In this document: one piece after another, positions 8,146 to 17,567 of the stretch
Layout: each line of letters begins with the position of its first letter
How positions within the stretch are numbered: the first letter of the stretch is position 1
From: Thiothrix eikelboomii
GTDB taxonomy: Bacteria > Pseudomonadota > Gammaproteobacteria > Thiotrichales > Thiotrichaceae
NCBI RefSeq assembly: GCF_900167255.1
Contig: NZ_FUYB01000008.1
Span: 62,001 to 126,000 of the forward strand
Reading direction: 5' to 3'
Length of the DNA: 64,000 nt
Notes under the pieces: generated by a model
What the model was told of the DNA's origin: nothing
Seen by the model: only the letters and a program-made list of their open reading frames with translations
Database searches by the model: none
Made by a program: the position numbers and the translations under genes

Positions 8146-9306
8146 TTACCTTCTGACATTATTCGCAACAGGCTCGATTTCGAGCTGTTCAGTACCACGG
8201 AAGAAATCATTGTCTTTAGAGAAGCGGCTTTCTAATTTCAAGCGCAAGCGGAGGTCATTCACGGAATCTGCATTTCGTAGACCTTCCTGCACTGTAATCT
8301 TACGGTTCTCAATCAGATCAAATAAGGCTTGGTCGAATGTACACATACCGTATTCACGTGATTTCGAGGCCAAGGTTTTCATGCCTGAGACATCGCCTTT
8401 CAAAATCAGATCAGCCATTAGCGGTGTATTGATTAGAATCTCCACGGCAGGCACACGCGATTTTTCATCGACTGAGCGGACTAACCGCTGAGAAATCACT
8501 GATTTGAGGTTTAAAGATAAATCCATCAATAATTGGGGATGACGCTCTTCGGAAAAGAAATTTAATATCCGCTCAATTGCTTGGTTAGCACTATTAGCAT
8601 GGAGAGTGGTTAGGCATAAATGTCCGGTTTCTGCATAAGCAATCGCATATTCCATGGTTTGCTTATCACGAACCTCACCCATCAGAATCACATCGGGCGC
8701 TTGACGCAGCGTGTTTTTCAGTGCTACCTCATAACTACTGGTATCTAAACCCACCTCACGCTGAGTGAGTAAGCAGCCTTTGTGTTGGTGAATAAACTCA
8801 ATCGGGTCTTCAATCGTGACAATATGCCCCCGCGAATTCTCATTCCGATAATCCAACATCGCGGCTAACGAGGTTGATTTACCTGAACCCGTCGCACCCA
8901 CAAAAATGATCAAGCCCCGCTTAGTTAAAGCTAGATCACGCAAAATCGGCGGTAAAGCCAAATCCTCGAATTTAGGAATTTTGGTCGGAATATGTCGCAA
9001 CACCATTCCTGAACAACCGCGTTGGGTAAAAGCATTCACCCGAAAACGCGCCGTCCCTGGTAAACTAATGGAGAAATTGCATTCCATTTGTGATTCAAAT
9101 TGCTGTAATTGGTAGTCGTTCATAATCGAGCGCACCAACATACGAGCATTCATTTCCGATAAAATGTTTGGGGTGAGCGCCACCATTTCACCATTGACCT
9201 TCACCGAAGGTGCTGCTTCAGCGGTAATAAATAAGTCAGAACTACCCTTGTCTAACATGCCACGCAGTAATTTCTGCACATAGCCCATTGCATGATCGCG
9301 ATCCAC
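8146..9306 (-). CDS. pilU: Type IV pilus retraction ATPase PilU
   Basis: Hexameric AAA-like ATPase at the pilus base that assists PilT in depolymerising pili. Walker A GATGSGKST at 137-145, Asp box VTIEDPIEF, Walker B VILMGEVRD at 206-214 and His box ETGHLCLTTLHANS are intact. It lies 32 bases downstream of pilT and 3 bases upstream of the third paralogue, so pilT-pilU-pilU-like is one operon. The length of 386 aa is normal for PilU. Confidence 0.92.
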   Translation of the reverse strand: MDRDHAMGYVQKLLRGMLDKGSSDLFITAEAAPSVKVNGEMVALTPNILSEMNARMLVRSIMNDYQLQQFESQMECNFSISLPGTARFRVNAFTQRGCSGMVLRHIPTKIPKFEDLALPPILRDLALTKRGLIIFVGATGSGKSTSLAAMLDYRNENSRGHIVTIEDPIEFIHQHKGCLLTQREVGLDTSSYEVALKNTLRQAPDVILMGEVRDKQTMEYAIAYAETGHLCLTTLHANSANQAIERILNFFSEERHPQLLMDLSLNLKSVISQRLVRSVDEKSRVPAVEILINTPLMADLILKGDVSGMKTLASKSREYGMCTFDQALFDLIENRKITVQEGLRNADSVNDLRLRLKLESRFSKDNDFFRGTEQLEIEPVANNVRR

Positions 9307-9338
9307 GAGCCTTACTCCTTAGAATGATTCAAATCATG

Positions 9339-10373
9339 TTAAATAGCGTCTGGGTTATCGGCTTTCCGGCGTGCCGTTTCTTTATCAATCACGCCTTTCA
9401 TCACTAAAGATTGCAAGGATTGATCCAAAGTTTGCATGCCATCTCCTTGGCCGGTTTGCATGGCTGAGCGCATCTGAGCAATTTTGTTTTCACGGATTAA
9501 GTTACGAATCGCACGAGTGCCAATCAAAATTTCATGGGCAGCAACACGCCCACCATTGCGCTTACGTAATAAAGTTTGTGAGATAACGGCTTGTAAAGAT
9601 TCAGACAGCATCGAGCGCACCATCTCTTTTTCCGCTGCGGGGAAAACATCGACAATACGGTCGATGGTTTTCGGCGCGCTCGTAGTATGCAAAGTACCGA
9701 AAACTAAGTGACCTGTTTCTGCGGCTGTCAACGCTAAGCGAATCGTTTCCAGATCACGCATTTCCCCCACTAGAATCGTATCAGGGTCTTCACGTAAGGC
9801 TGAACGTAAAGCGGCTTCAAAATTACGGGTATCACGATGGACTTCCCGCTGATTGACTAAACTTTTTTTGCTTTGGTGGACAAATTCGATGGGGTCTTCA
9901 ATGGTGAGAATATGTCCATACTCATTATCATTTTTATAATCAATCATAGCGGCTAATGTCGTCGACTTCCCCGAGCCTGTCGGCCCAGTCACTAGGACTA
10001 ATCCGCGTGGATTATCAGCAATTTTACGAAAACTCGTTGGAGCATTAAGCTGCTCTAGGGTTAAGACCTTACTAGGAATCGTTCGAAACACCGCCCCCGC
10101 ACCACGACCTTGATTAAAGGCATTGACCCGGAAACGAGCGATCCCTGGAATTTCAAAGGAAAAGTCACACTCCCAAAACTCCTCATAGGCTTTACGCTGA
10201 TTATCATTCATGATGTCATAGACCATGCCGTGTACTTGCTTGTGCTCCAAAACAGGCAAGTTAATGCGGCGCATTTCACCATCCACCCGAATCATCGGTG
10301 GCAAACCAGCTGACAAGTGTAAGTCAGAGGCATTATTCTTGACGCCAAACGCTAACAGCTGAGTAATATCCAT
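9339..10373 (-). CDS. pilT: Type IV pilus twitching motility ATPase PilT
   Basis: Retraction motor of type IV pili, giving twitching motility and pilus-dependent DNA uptake. 344 aa, with Walker A GPTGSGKST (130-138), Walker B TILVGEMRD (199-207), His box ETGHLVFGTLHT (219-230) and the C-terminal AIRNLIREN motif typical of true PilT. First gene of the three-ATPase operon, divergent from the YggS-family gene with 52 bases between starts; this pilT/yggS pairing is common in gammaproteobacteria. No pilin or assembly genes are in the window. Confidence 0.96.
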   Translation of the reverse strand: MDITQLLAFGVKNNASDLHLSAGLPPMIRVDGEMRRINLPVLEHKQVHGMVYDIMNDNQRKAYEEFWECDFSFEIPGIARFRVNAFNQGRGAGAVFRTIPSKVLTLEQLNAPTSFRKIADNPRGLVLVTGPTGSGKSTTLAAMIDYKNDNEYGHILTIEDPIEFVHQSKKSLVNQREVHRDTRNFEAALRSALREDPDTILVGEMRDLETIRLALTAAETGHLVFGTLHTTSAPKTIDRIVDVFPAAEKEMVRSMLSESLQAVISQTLLRKRNGGRVAAHEILIGTRAIRNLIRENKIAQMRSAMQTGQGDGMQTLDQSLQSLVMKGVIDKETARRKADNPDAI

Positions 10374-10425
10374 TGTTACTGAGTTTTTTATAATTTTTAG
10401 GATTTAATCAAAGTTAACACACAGC

Positions 10426-11109
10426 ATGAGTATTAAGGATAATCTTCTGATAATCGGAGAACGTATTCGTAAGGCTGAAAATAAATACGGTCGCCCAGCA
10501 GGCAGTGTTCAATTATTAGCAGTGAGTAAGCATCAGCCGCTCAGTGCGTTAAAAGCAGCGCTGCAGGCCGAACAACTAGCCTTCGGTGAAAATTACGTGC
10601 AAGAAATGGCTGAAAAAGCTGCACAATTAACGGCTTATCCCATTGAATGGCATTTTATTGGCCCTATTCAAGCGAATAAAACACGGCAAATCGCTGCATT
10701 AGCCACTTGGGTGCATTCGGTGGATCGCTTAAAAATTGCCGAACGTTTGAGTAAGCAAAACCCTTATCCAGAACGACCGATCCAACTCTGCTTGCAAGTG
10801 AATATTAGTGCCGAGCCGAGTAAATCGGGGGTAGCTGCTGAGCAATTATTAGAGCTAGCGACGGCTGTCTCAGCACTACCTCAGGTTCAACTCCGTGGCT
10901 TAATGGCGATTCCAGCCCCTGAAGACGATTTTGCCAAACAGCGCCAAGCCTTTGCTGCCGTTCGTGATTTATTTGAACGACTTCAAGCACAAGGCTTCCC
11001 GCTAGATACTTTGTCGATGGGCATGAGCAATGATTTAGAAGCCGCGATTGCCGAGGGGGCTAGTATGGTTCGGCTTGGCACTGCGATCTTTGGTGCTAGA
11101 GGCTACTGA
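10426..11109 (+). CDS. yggS: YggS-family pyridoxal-5'-phosphate homeostasis protein
   Basis: Single-domain PLP-binding protein (alanine-racemase-like TIM barrel) that buffers PLP and affects amino-acid pools. The PLP lysine lies in LLAVSKHQP (K35). FGENYVQE, EWHFIGPIQANK, QVNISAEPSKSG, GLMAIP and the C-terminal SMGMSNDLEAAI and VRLGTAIFG are classic family blocks. Divergent from pilT. Its last 75 bases overlap the 3' end of the convergent DUF4124 gene. No proC follows. Confidence 0.93.
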   Translation: MSIKDNLLIIGERIRKAENKYGRPAGSVQLLAVSKHQPLSALKAALQAEQLAFGENYVQEMAEKAAQLTAYPIEWHFIGPIQANKTRQIAALATWVHSVDRLKIAERLSKQNPYPERPIQLCLQVNISAEPSKSGVAAEQLLELATAVSALPQVQLRGLMAIPAPEDDFAKQRQAFAAVRDLFERLQAQGFPLDTLSMGMSNDLEAAIAEGASMVRLGTAIFGARGY

Positions 11110-11739
11110 GGCACGGATCACCGTGAAATTCACGGCCGCCGTATTACCTAAAATAGCATCTTGAGCATCATGTAAAACGGCAAAGACACTGTGTTCACCT
11201 CGCTCTATACCGCTAATCTCAATGGAATTTTGCGTCGTTTCACCCACTTGACGACCATCGACATACAGTACAACGCCATGTCCTTTTTTTAGTGCTGGCC
11301 GAATAGTTAATTGAATAGTGAGTTCACCGGCATTAGAGCGCACGACCTCATCCGTCTGTGGGGCTAAAATACTGAACTGCTCATACCCTGTGGCAGTGAC
11401 GGACTCACTCGCGGCTTGATTCGCCTCGCTGACGGTGGCGGCGGCAACTGGAGCTTGGGTTTCGTGAACAACCGCTGGCTCTGCAGAAGCAGTCGTAGGT
11501 GCTTGAGTTTGATTAGGTTTAGGATTAGTTTTAAAACGCTCAGCAACCGTCAAGGTTGGTAATTCGATAGCTTCTATCGCCCGCGCATTTTCAGGAGGCT
11601 CATCGCCATAGACCTGCTTCCCATTTGCATCTGTCCAGCGATAGATTTCGGCCGAAGCAAGGGTCATACAGCATAGAAGGCTAACAAATACTAGGGTTCG
11701 CACGATTGACACTTCGCGTAGGGTTACATGAAGTCTCAT
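11035..11739 (-). CDS. DUF4124-domain secreted protein, 234 aa
   Basis: Hydrophobic signal-like segment (about residues 12-30, ending ASA), then the short DUF4124 motif IYRWTDANGKQVYGDEPP, a Pro/Ala/Thr/Gln-rich linker (about 70-125) and a C-terminal Ig-like beta domain (about 125-210: LTIQLTIRPALKKGHGVVLYVDG). The true start may be a downstream GTG, since the first 11 residues look unlike a signal peptide. The last 25 codons are antisense to the end of yggS, an unusual convergent coding overlap. DUF4124 proteins are common exported proteins of unknown role. Confidence 0.75.
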   Translation of the reverse strand: MRLHVTLREVSIVRTLVFVSLLCCMTLASAEIYRWTDANGKQVYGDEPPENARAIEAIELPTLTVAERFKTNPKPNQTQAPTTASAEPAVVHETQAPVAAATVSEANQAASESVTATGYEQFSILAPQTDEVVRSNAGELTIQLTIRPALKKGHGVVLYVDGRQVGETTQNSIEISGIERGEHSVFAVLHDAQDAILGNTAAVNFTVIRASVASSTKDRSAKPNHTSPLGNRGF

Positions 11740-11801
11740 TTTAGGGAGTGAAAATTTACTTGTATAAATACATCAGATAAATGGACAGTTATTTTTTATC
11801 G

Positions 11802-11825
11802 GCTCCTCATCCGAGGATAAGGAGC
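11802..11825. other. Strong 11-bp hairpin between operons
   Basis: Inverted repeat with arms GCTCCTTATCC and GGATGAGGAGC (minus strand; one wobble pair) around a 2-base centre. No T-run follows on either strand, so it is not a standard intrinsic terminator. It lies just past the 3' end of the acyl-CoA dehydrogenase gene and may stabilise that transcript or end it inefficiently. Confidence 0.4.
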
Positions 11826-11846
11826 TTGAAGGGATGGAGCATCAAC

Positions 11847-13637
11847 TTAAAAAGCTTCTGCATTAAAACTCATTAAGCTGCTACCACCTGCGAGAATAAT
11901 GCTCATTAAAGCACCTGTCTGTGGAAGCAGACGCTCATAATAAAAACGAGCCGTATCTAATTTAGCTTGATAAAACAAGGCCTCATCCCCAGCACGTTTT
12001 TCTAGGGCAATCTCAACAGCACGCAGCCACAAATAAGCCAACGTGACTAAGGCAAATAGGCGTAAATAATCGGTAGCTGCCGCACCCGCCTCTTCAGGAT
12101 TGCCCAAGCTTTTTTCAGCCAACCAAGCAGTGACAGTTTGCAACCGACCAAAGGCCTTCGCCAAACCCTGTACAAACGGTTGGACTTCGGGACGCTGATC
12201 AGTTTGCTTAGCGCTTAAGTATTCACTGACTTCATGGAAAAAAGGCCGCAGACTCCGCCCCAGATGAGCAGGCATTTTGCGCCCTACTAAATCGAGGGCT
12301 TGCACGCCATTCGTGCCTTCATAGATTTGGGAAATACGTGCATCCCGCACGAATTGCTCCATACCCCATTCACGAATAAAGCCGTGTCCCCCATAAACCT
12401 GCATACCTAGATTAGCAATCTCAGAGCCACAATCCGTCATAAAGGCTTTTACAATAGGTGTCATCAGTGCGACAAAATCTTCAGCCGTTTGCTGTTGTTC
12501 GGGGTCTGTCGCATGCAAAGATACATCTAGCTGGCGTGCCATCCAGACTGCTAACATCCGATTACCTTCTGTATACGCACGCATCGTCAGCAGCATACGG
12601 CGAATATCAGGATGCACCACTAAAGGATCAGCGGGTTTATCTGGATAAATCGCACCTTTTAAGGAGCGGCCTTGTAAACGTTCCTTGGCATAAATGACTG
12701 CATTTTGATAGGCCACCTCAGAAATGCCTAAGCCCTGCATTCCAACCCCAAGGCGAGCTGCATTCATCATGACAAACATCGCCTGCATGCCTTTATTGGG
12801 TGTACCCACTAAATAGCCCGTAGCCGCATCAAAGTTCATCACACAAGTCGAAGATGCTTTAATCCCCATTTTGTGTTCAATCGCCCCACAGACTACCGTA
12901 TTGCGCTCACCTAAAGAAGCATCGGCATTCACCAAAAACTTAGGCACTAAAAATAGACTGATTCCTTTAATTCCAGCCGGTGCATCCGGTAACCGCGCTA
13001 GGACTAAATGGATAATATTCTCTGTCAGATCATGCTCACCTGAGCTAATGAAAATCTTCGTCCCGGTAATCTGGTAGCTACCCTCCGCTTGGGGTTCTGC
13101 TTTAGTCCGCAGCAAGCCTAGGTCTGTGCCACAATGCGGCTCAGTCAGACACATCGTACCGCTCCATACGCCTTCGACCATTTTTGGCAAGTAGATGGCT
13201 TTCATCTCTGCAGTGCCGTAATGCTCAATCGCGTTATAAGCACCGTGGGTTAAACCCGGATACATACCGAAAGACATATTGGTAGCACAGATAATTTCTT
13301 CAACCATCGTGCCGACTGTATTGGGTAAGCCTTGTCCGCCGTATTCAGGGTTAGTGGTCAAAGCGCCCCAACCATTTTCACAATAAGCCTGATAAGCTTG
13401 TTTAAAGCCCTTAGGTGTAGTCACCGCCCCATTTTCAAACTGGCAGCCCTCTTCATCACCAGAGCGATTTAAAGGTTGCAGTACACTTTCACAAAACTTA
13501 CCCGCTTCTTCGAGAATAGTTTCCACCAATTCATTATTCACTTCCTCAAAGCCGGGGAGTGCTTGAATATCAGCAGGATTAAATAATTCGCTATACGCAA
13601 AACGCATATCGCGTAAAGGTGTTTGATAAGTTGGCAT
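11847..13637 (-). CDS. fadE: Acyl-CoA dehydrogenase, long FadE type with C-terminal domain
   Basis: FAD enzyme introducing the trans-2 double bond into acyl-CoA, the first beta-oxidation step. 596 aa: N-terminal helical domain, middle beta domain with MCLTEPHCGTDL and GTKIFISSGEHD, the family's helical FAD/CoA domain with YGGHGFIREWGMEQFVRD, and catalytic-base candidate E440 in QIYEGTNG. The extra C-terminal domain (about 465-596) and the length match the FadE (YusJ) class of Bacillus, not the shorter MCAD class. Last gene of the merR-fadA-fadN-fadE cluster, 2 bases after the bifunctional enzyme gene. Confidence 0.92.
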   Translation of the reverse strand: MPTYQTPLRDMRFAYSELFNPADIQALPGFEEVNNELVETILEEAGKFCESVLQPLNRSGDEEGCQFENGAVTTPKGFKQAYQAYCENGWGALTTNPEYGGQGLPNTVGTMVEEIICATNMSFGMYPGLTHGAYNAIEHYGTAEMKAIYLPKMVEGVWSGTMCLTEPHCGTDLGLLRTKAEPQAEGSYQITGTKIFISSGEHDLTENIIHLVLARLPDAPAGIKGISLFLVPKFLVNADASLGERNTVVCGAIEHKMGIKASSTCVMNFDAATGYLVGTPNKGMQAMFVMMNAARLGVGMQGLGISEVAYQNAVIYAKERLQGRSLKGAIYPDKPADPLVVHPDIRRMLLTMRAYTEGNRMLAVWMARQLDVSLHATDPEQQQTAEDFVALMTPIVKAFMTDCGSEIANLGMQVYGGHGFIREWGMEQFVRDARISQIYEGTNGVQALDLVGRKMPAHLGRSLRPFFHEVSEYLSAKQTDQRPEVQPFVQGLAKAFGRLQTVTAWLAEKSLGNPEEAGAAATDYLRLFALVTLAYLWLRAVEIALEKRAGDEALFYQAKLDTARFYYERLLPQTGALMSIILAGGSSLMSFNAEAF

Positions 13638-13639
13638 GA

Positions 13640-15961
13640 TTAATTCCTCAGCGGTTTGCCTGTTTCCAGCATCGTTTCCATGCGGGCTAACGTATTTTTA
13701 GTGCGCAGCAAGTTCATAAAAGCCGTGCGCTCTAATTGCAGCAACTGCTCCTCACTGACCTTATCTAACATATCAGTATCACCACCGCTTAACACATACG
13801 CTAACTGATTAGACACTACGCCATCATGAGGTGTCGCTTTGCCCATTGATTGGAAATCACGTACCGCCATTTCCATTGCTACTCGGGCTGTTGGACCTGG
13901 TAGGTTAATTTCAATCGGCTCAGGGGCTTGATAACCCTCGACCATTGCTAAGGCTCGTGTTTTTGCATCTGCTAATAAGCGATCACGATTCATCGTAATG
14001 GCATCACTTGGGCGCAGGAATAAATAGTCTTGCGCTTCTTGGGCTGACTTCGAAACCGTGGCCGTACTAATCATTTCAAAGCATTTAATCACGGGCGGCA
14101 ACAAACCACCGGAGCGACGCTTATTCGTGACCCAACGTTGAAGCATTTCTTTACAGCCGCCCCAACCCGGAATAACACCGACACCGACTTCAACTAAGCC
14201 CATATACGTTTCAGCATGCGCCTGTACCGCTGAGCAATGGAGCAATACCTCACAGCCCCCACCTAAGGCCATGCCTGCAGGTGCACCAACGATGGGGAAA
14301 GGTGCATACTTCATTGCTTTATAAGTCTCTTGTCCACCCTTGACCATCGACTCGATTTGATCCCAAGAAGCGATATTCGCTGCAAACAACAGCAGGCCTA
14401 AATTCGCACCCACTGAGAAATTGCTAGCTTCGTTGTAAATAACCAAGGCTTTATAGCTTTTCGAGACCAGACTAATCGCTTGTTGAATCATGCCAAGGAT
14501 TTGCGGATCCATCGCATTCATCTTGCTGGTGAACTCTAGGCAGAGCACCCCATCGCCAAGATCCCATAAACTCGCCGAAGCATTCTTCGCCACGGGTTTA
14601 CTGGTGCGCTTAATATCCTCTAGCAATAAGACACCGGCTGGACGCTCTATCGTTTGATACTCACCCGCCGTGGTTAAATACTGCAATTTGCCCGCTTGAA
14701 CACGATAGAAACTCCCCACCTCAGCCGCTAATTTTAATAAAGGCGGTACTGACAGACCTTCAGCCGTTAAGCGCTCTGCCACCGCTTTTGCACCTAACTG
14801 ATCAATCAACTCAAACGGCCCATATTTCCAGTTGTAGCCTAAACGCATAGCGGTATCCACTGAATGAATATCCTCTGCAATAGCCGGTACTAAGGAAGCA
14901 GCATAGCTCAGGACTTGTGAGAGTACTTGCCACGCATATTGACCACCTTTATCAGGATAATTCACTAAATCAGCGAGTTTGCGCGTATTAGCAACACTGT
15001 CTAAACGCCCTGCTTGCGACTTGCTATATTCGCCCGTTTGTAGATTAATGGATTCTTTTATCTTCTCAGCCCCTAGGCGATTTAAGCGATAAAATCCTCC
15101 TTTACCTTTGCGCCCGGTGTAACCCTCTTGAATCATTTGGCTGACCACTGCCGGGATGATGGCTTTGGCATGAAAAGCATCTTCAGCCGGTAAAGTGCGC
15201 TTCATGCTGTCCATCAGATGTGGCATTAAATCAATACCGACTAAATCCGATAAGCCAAATACCCCTGTTTTCGGGATGCCCATCGGCTTGCCCACTACGG
15301 CATCAGCTTCCTCAACCGTCAGACCCAGTTCCATTGCAGCTAAAATCGCGGTCTGAATCCAATAAATGCCAATACGATTAGCGATAAAGCCCGGGCTATC
15401 TTTACAGCCGACCACTCCTTTACCTAATTTCACATCGCAGAACTGACTGACCGCTTGCACCACTTCAGGCTGAGTTTGCACACCCGAAGCCACCTCCAAT
15501 AAACGCATATAACGCGGCGGATTAAAGAAGTGAGTAATCATGAAGTGTTCAGCAAAACTTGCTGGCATCCCTGCGACTAAATCCTGTAGCGGGATGGTGG
15601 AGGTATTTGAAGAAACCACCGCATCCGCACGACGAACCGCATCAATCTTCTTATACAAATTTTGCTTTAAATCGAGGCGCTCAATAATAGCTTCGATAAT
15701 CCAGTCGCAATCCGCGAGTAGATTCATGTGATCTTCAATATTACCTGTGGTCACTAAACGTGCATTACGCTTGTGCATAAAGGCCGCTGGATCAGACTTT
15801 AAGAGCTTTTCAACGGCTGTTTCAGCCACGATATTTCGATTACTGGCCCCTTGAGGAACAATATCCAATAAGACGACCGGTACACCTGCGTTGGCAATGT
15901 GAGCGGCAATACCCGCCCCCATCACGCCAGCGCCGATGACAGCTACTTTACGAATATCCAT
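13640..15961 (-). CDS. fadN: 3-hydroxyacyl-CoA dehydrogenase / enoyl-CoA hydratase, FadN type
   Basis: Bifunctional beta-oxidation enzyme of 773 aa. The dehydrogenase half comes first: NAD-binding GAGVMGAGIAAH near residue 10, SSNTSTIPL, HFFNPPRYMRLLE (catalytic His) and NRIG. The crotonase-like half is C-terminal (NFSVGANLG and PAGMALGGGCEVLLH). This domain order is that of Bacillus FadN (YusL), the reverse of E. coli FadB. The start at 15961 was chosen because its ATG overlaps the thiolase stop (TAATG) and gives the normal MDIRKVAVIGAG N-terminus; a longer frame upstream adds 16 implausible residues. Confidence 0.92.
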   Translation of the reverse strand: MDIRKVAVIGAGVMGAGIAAHIANAGVPVVLLDIVPQGASNRNIVAETAVEKLLKSDPAAFMHKRNARLVTTGNIEDHMNLLADCDWIIEAIIERLDLKQNLYKKIDAVRRADAVVSSNTSTIPLQDLVAGMPASFAEHFMITHFFNPPRYMRLLEVASGVQTQPEVVQAVSQFCDVKLGKGVVGCKDSPGFIANRIGIYWIQTAILAAMELGLTVEEADAVVGKPMGIPKTGVFGLSDLVGIDLMPHLMDSMKRTLPAEDAFHAKAIIPAVVSQMIQEGYTGRKGKGGFYRLNRLGAEKIKESINLQTGEYSKSQAGRLDSVANTRKLADLVNYPDKGGQYAWQVLSQVLSYAASLVPAIAEDIHSVDTAMRLGYNWKYGPFELIDQLGAKAVAERLTAEGLSVPPLLKLAAEVGSFYRVQAGKLQYLTTAGEYQTIERPAGVLLLEDIKRTSKPVAKNASASLWDLGDGVLCLEFTSKMNAMDPQILGMIQQAISLVSKSYKALVIYNEASNFSVGANLGLLLFAANIASWDQIESMVKGGQETYKAMKYAPFPIVGAPAGMALGGGCEVLLHCSAVQAHAETYMGLVEVGVGVIPGWGGCKEMLQRWVTNKRRSGGLLPPVIKCFEMISTATVSKSAQEAQDYLFLRPSDAITMNRDRLLADAKTRALAMVEGYQAPEPIEINLPGPTARVAMEMAVRDFQSMGKATPHDGVVSNQLAYVLSGGDTDMLDKVSEEQLLQLERTAFMNLLRTKNTLARMETMLETGKPLRN

Positions 15962-17085
15962 TACACAGCCTCCAAGATGGTTGCGATGCCTTGACCACCA
16001 CCGATGCATTGCGTTGCTAGCGCGAATTGCTTGCCCTCACGGTTTAATAAAGCAGCGGCTTTGCCAGTAATCCTTGCACCCGTTGCACCCAAGGGATGAC
16101 CTAAGGCAATAGCGCCCCCATCGAGGTTAATTTTTGCTAAATCCAAACCCAGATCACGAATACAGGCTAAAGACTGAGAAGAAAATGCTTCATTTAGCTC
16201 AATAATATCCAGATCATTAACAGTTAAACCAGCACGTTGCAGGGCTTTTTGACTGGAGAGGACAGGGCCTATCCCCATAATTTCTGGTGCACAACCTGAA
16301 ATCGCAATACTCTTAATACGCGCTAGAATAGGCAAGCCGTGTGCTTTGGCAAACTCCTCACTACAGACTAAAGTCGCAGAAGCACCATCAGTTAAGGGTG
16401 AAGAAGTACCTGCAGTGACAGAACCTCGCTCATCAAAGGCCAGCTTCAAACCTGCTAGGGTTTCGAGGGTAGTTTCAGGACGAATACAGCCATCCTGAGT
16501 CACCGCACCCACGGCTACAATTTCATCAGCTAACCTGCCAGCTTGTTGAGCGGCAGCTGCCTTTTGATGGCTAGCGACTGCAAAAGCTTCTTGCTCCTGC
16601 CGAGAAATCCCGTATTGCTTCGCCAGATTTTCAGCCGTTAAGCCCATACTGATATAAGCATTCGGCATGGTTTCATAGAGCTTAGGGTTAGGGGAGGGAT
16701 TAAAACCCGCCATCGGCACACGAGTCATCGACTCCACACCTGCACAGATAAATGCATGCCCTGCATTCATTTGAATCGCACCTGCTGCTTGATGAATGCT
16801 CTGCATGGAAGAACCACAAAAGCGATTCACCGTGACACCCCCAATCGAGATCGGTAACCCAGCCATTAAAACCACTAAACGGGCAATATTAAAGCCCTGC
16901 TCACCCTCAGGGAAAGCACAGCCCATCATCAGATCTTCGATTTCTTTAGCATCAATGCCCGTTTTTGTCATTAAGCCTTTTACCGCAGTCGCGGCGAGGT
17001 CATCAGGGCGAACTCGTGCTAACTCACCTTTATTCGCCAAGGTAAACGGGGTGCGTGCATAGCCTGCAATCACAACTTGTTTCAT
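15961..17085 (-). CDS. fadA: Acetyl-CoA C-acyltransferase (thiolase)
   Basis: Thiolytic cleavage of 3-ketoacyl-CoA, the last beta-oxidation step. 374 aa; nucleophile C90 in NRFCGSSMQS, ALGHPLGATGAR with the active-site His, and CIGGGQG with the second Cys near the C-terminus. NEAFSSQSLAC is the usual NEAF block. Slightly shorter than most thiolases (about 390). The stop overlaps the start of the fadN-type gene. First enzyme of the operon, 83 bases downstream of the MerR regulator gene on the same strand. Confidence 0.93.
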   Translation of the reverse strand: MKQVVIAGYARTPFTLANKGELARVRPDDLAATAVKGLMTKTGIDAKEIEDLMMGCAFPEGEQGFNIARLVVLMAGLPISIGGVTVNRFCGSSMQSIHQAAGAIQMNAGHAFICAGVESMTRVPMAGFNPSPNPKLYETMPNAYISMGLTAENLAKQYGISRQEQEAFAVASHQKAAAAQQAGRLADEIVAVGAVTQDGCIRPETTLETLAGLKLAFDERGSVTAGTSSPLTDGASATLVCSEEFAKAHGLPILARIKSIAISGCAPEIMGIGPVLSSQKALQRAGLTVNDLDIIELNEAFSSQSLACIRDLGLDLAKINLDGGAIALGHPLGATGARITGKAAALLNREGKQFALATQCIGGGQGIATILEAV

Positions 17086-17168
17086 TTCTGCTCTCCATCC
17101 ATTACTCGTGAATTAATGAGAAATCATTGGTTTAAGGCTCAGCTAACAGTGTGCTGTTCAATGTACTG

Positions 17169-17558
17169 TCATTGTGTTCGGCTGACTAAGCGTTTTAAAC
17201 ACTCGGATTTAATATGCTCTAGCTCATCGAGGGTCATTGCTAAATCTAACTGTTGCTGCTTTAAAATACTTAGCTTGTCTTGGACATTTGTTAGTAAAAA
17301 CTGCAATTGTCCGGTCAACTCAGGATCAAGCTCCGTATTGTATAAACCAATAAACTCCTTGATCTCCTCCAAGGAAAAACCCAGACGTTTACCGCGCAAA
17401 ATCAACTTTAAACGTGCGTGATCTTTATAACTATAGACCCGATTCGCGCCCACGCGCTGGGGTTCTAATAAGCCTTTATCTTCATAAAAGCGTATTGAGC
17501 GAGTACTGATTTGGTACTCCTCAGCTAATTCAGAAATAGTCCAAAGTTTTTGCTGCAT
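17169..17558 (-). CDS. MerR-family regulator, LiuR-like
   Basis: 130-aa regulator: winged helix with WTISELAEEYQISTRSIRFYEDKGLL, then RVYSYKDHARLKLILRGKRLGFSLEEI, and a C-terminal coiled-coil dimerisation helix. No Cys-based metal site is visible, which fits the LiuR/acyl-CoA type rather than metal sensors. The start at 17558 gives the canonical MerR N-terminus; a longer frame adds 16 residues that lie under the promoter. It sits directly upstream of fadA on the same strand and has a palindromic operator overlapping its own promoter, so it probably represses itself and the beta-oxidation genes. The effector is unknown; an acyl-CoA is likely. Confidence 0.88.
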   Translation of the reverse strand: MQQKLWTISELAEEYQISTRSIRFYEDKGLLEPQRVGANRVYSYKDHARLKLILRGKRLGFSLEEIKEFIGLYNTELDPELTGQLQFLLTNVQDKLSILKQQQLDLAMTLDELEHIKSECLKRLVSRTQ

Positions 17559-17567
17559 AAACACCTC

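Noticed and set aside
17077-17421. Plus-strand 114-aa frame opposite the MerR gene
   Set aside because: It is the shadow of the merR coding region and has Cys/Ser-rich nonsense composition.
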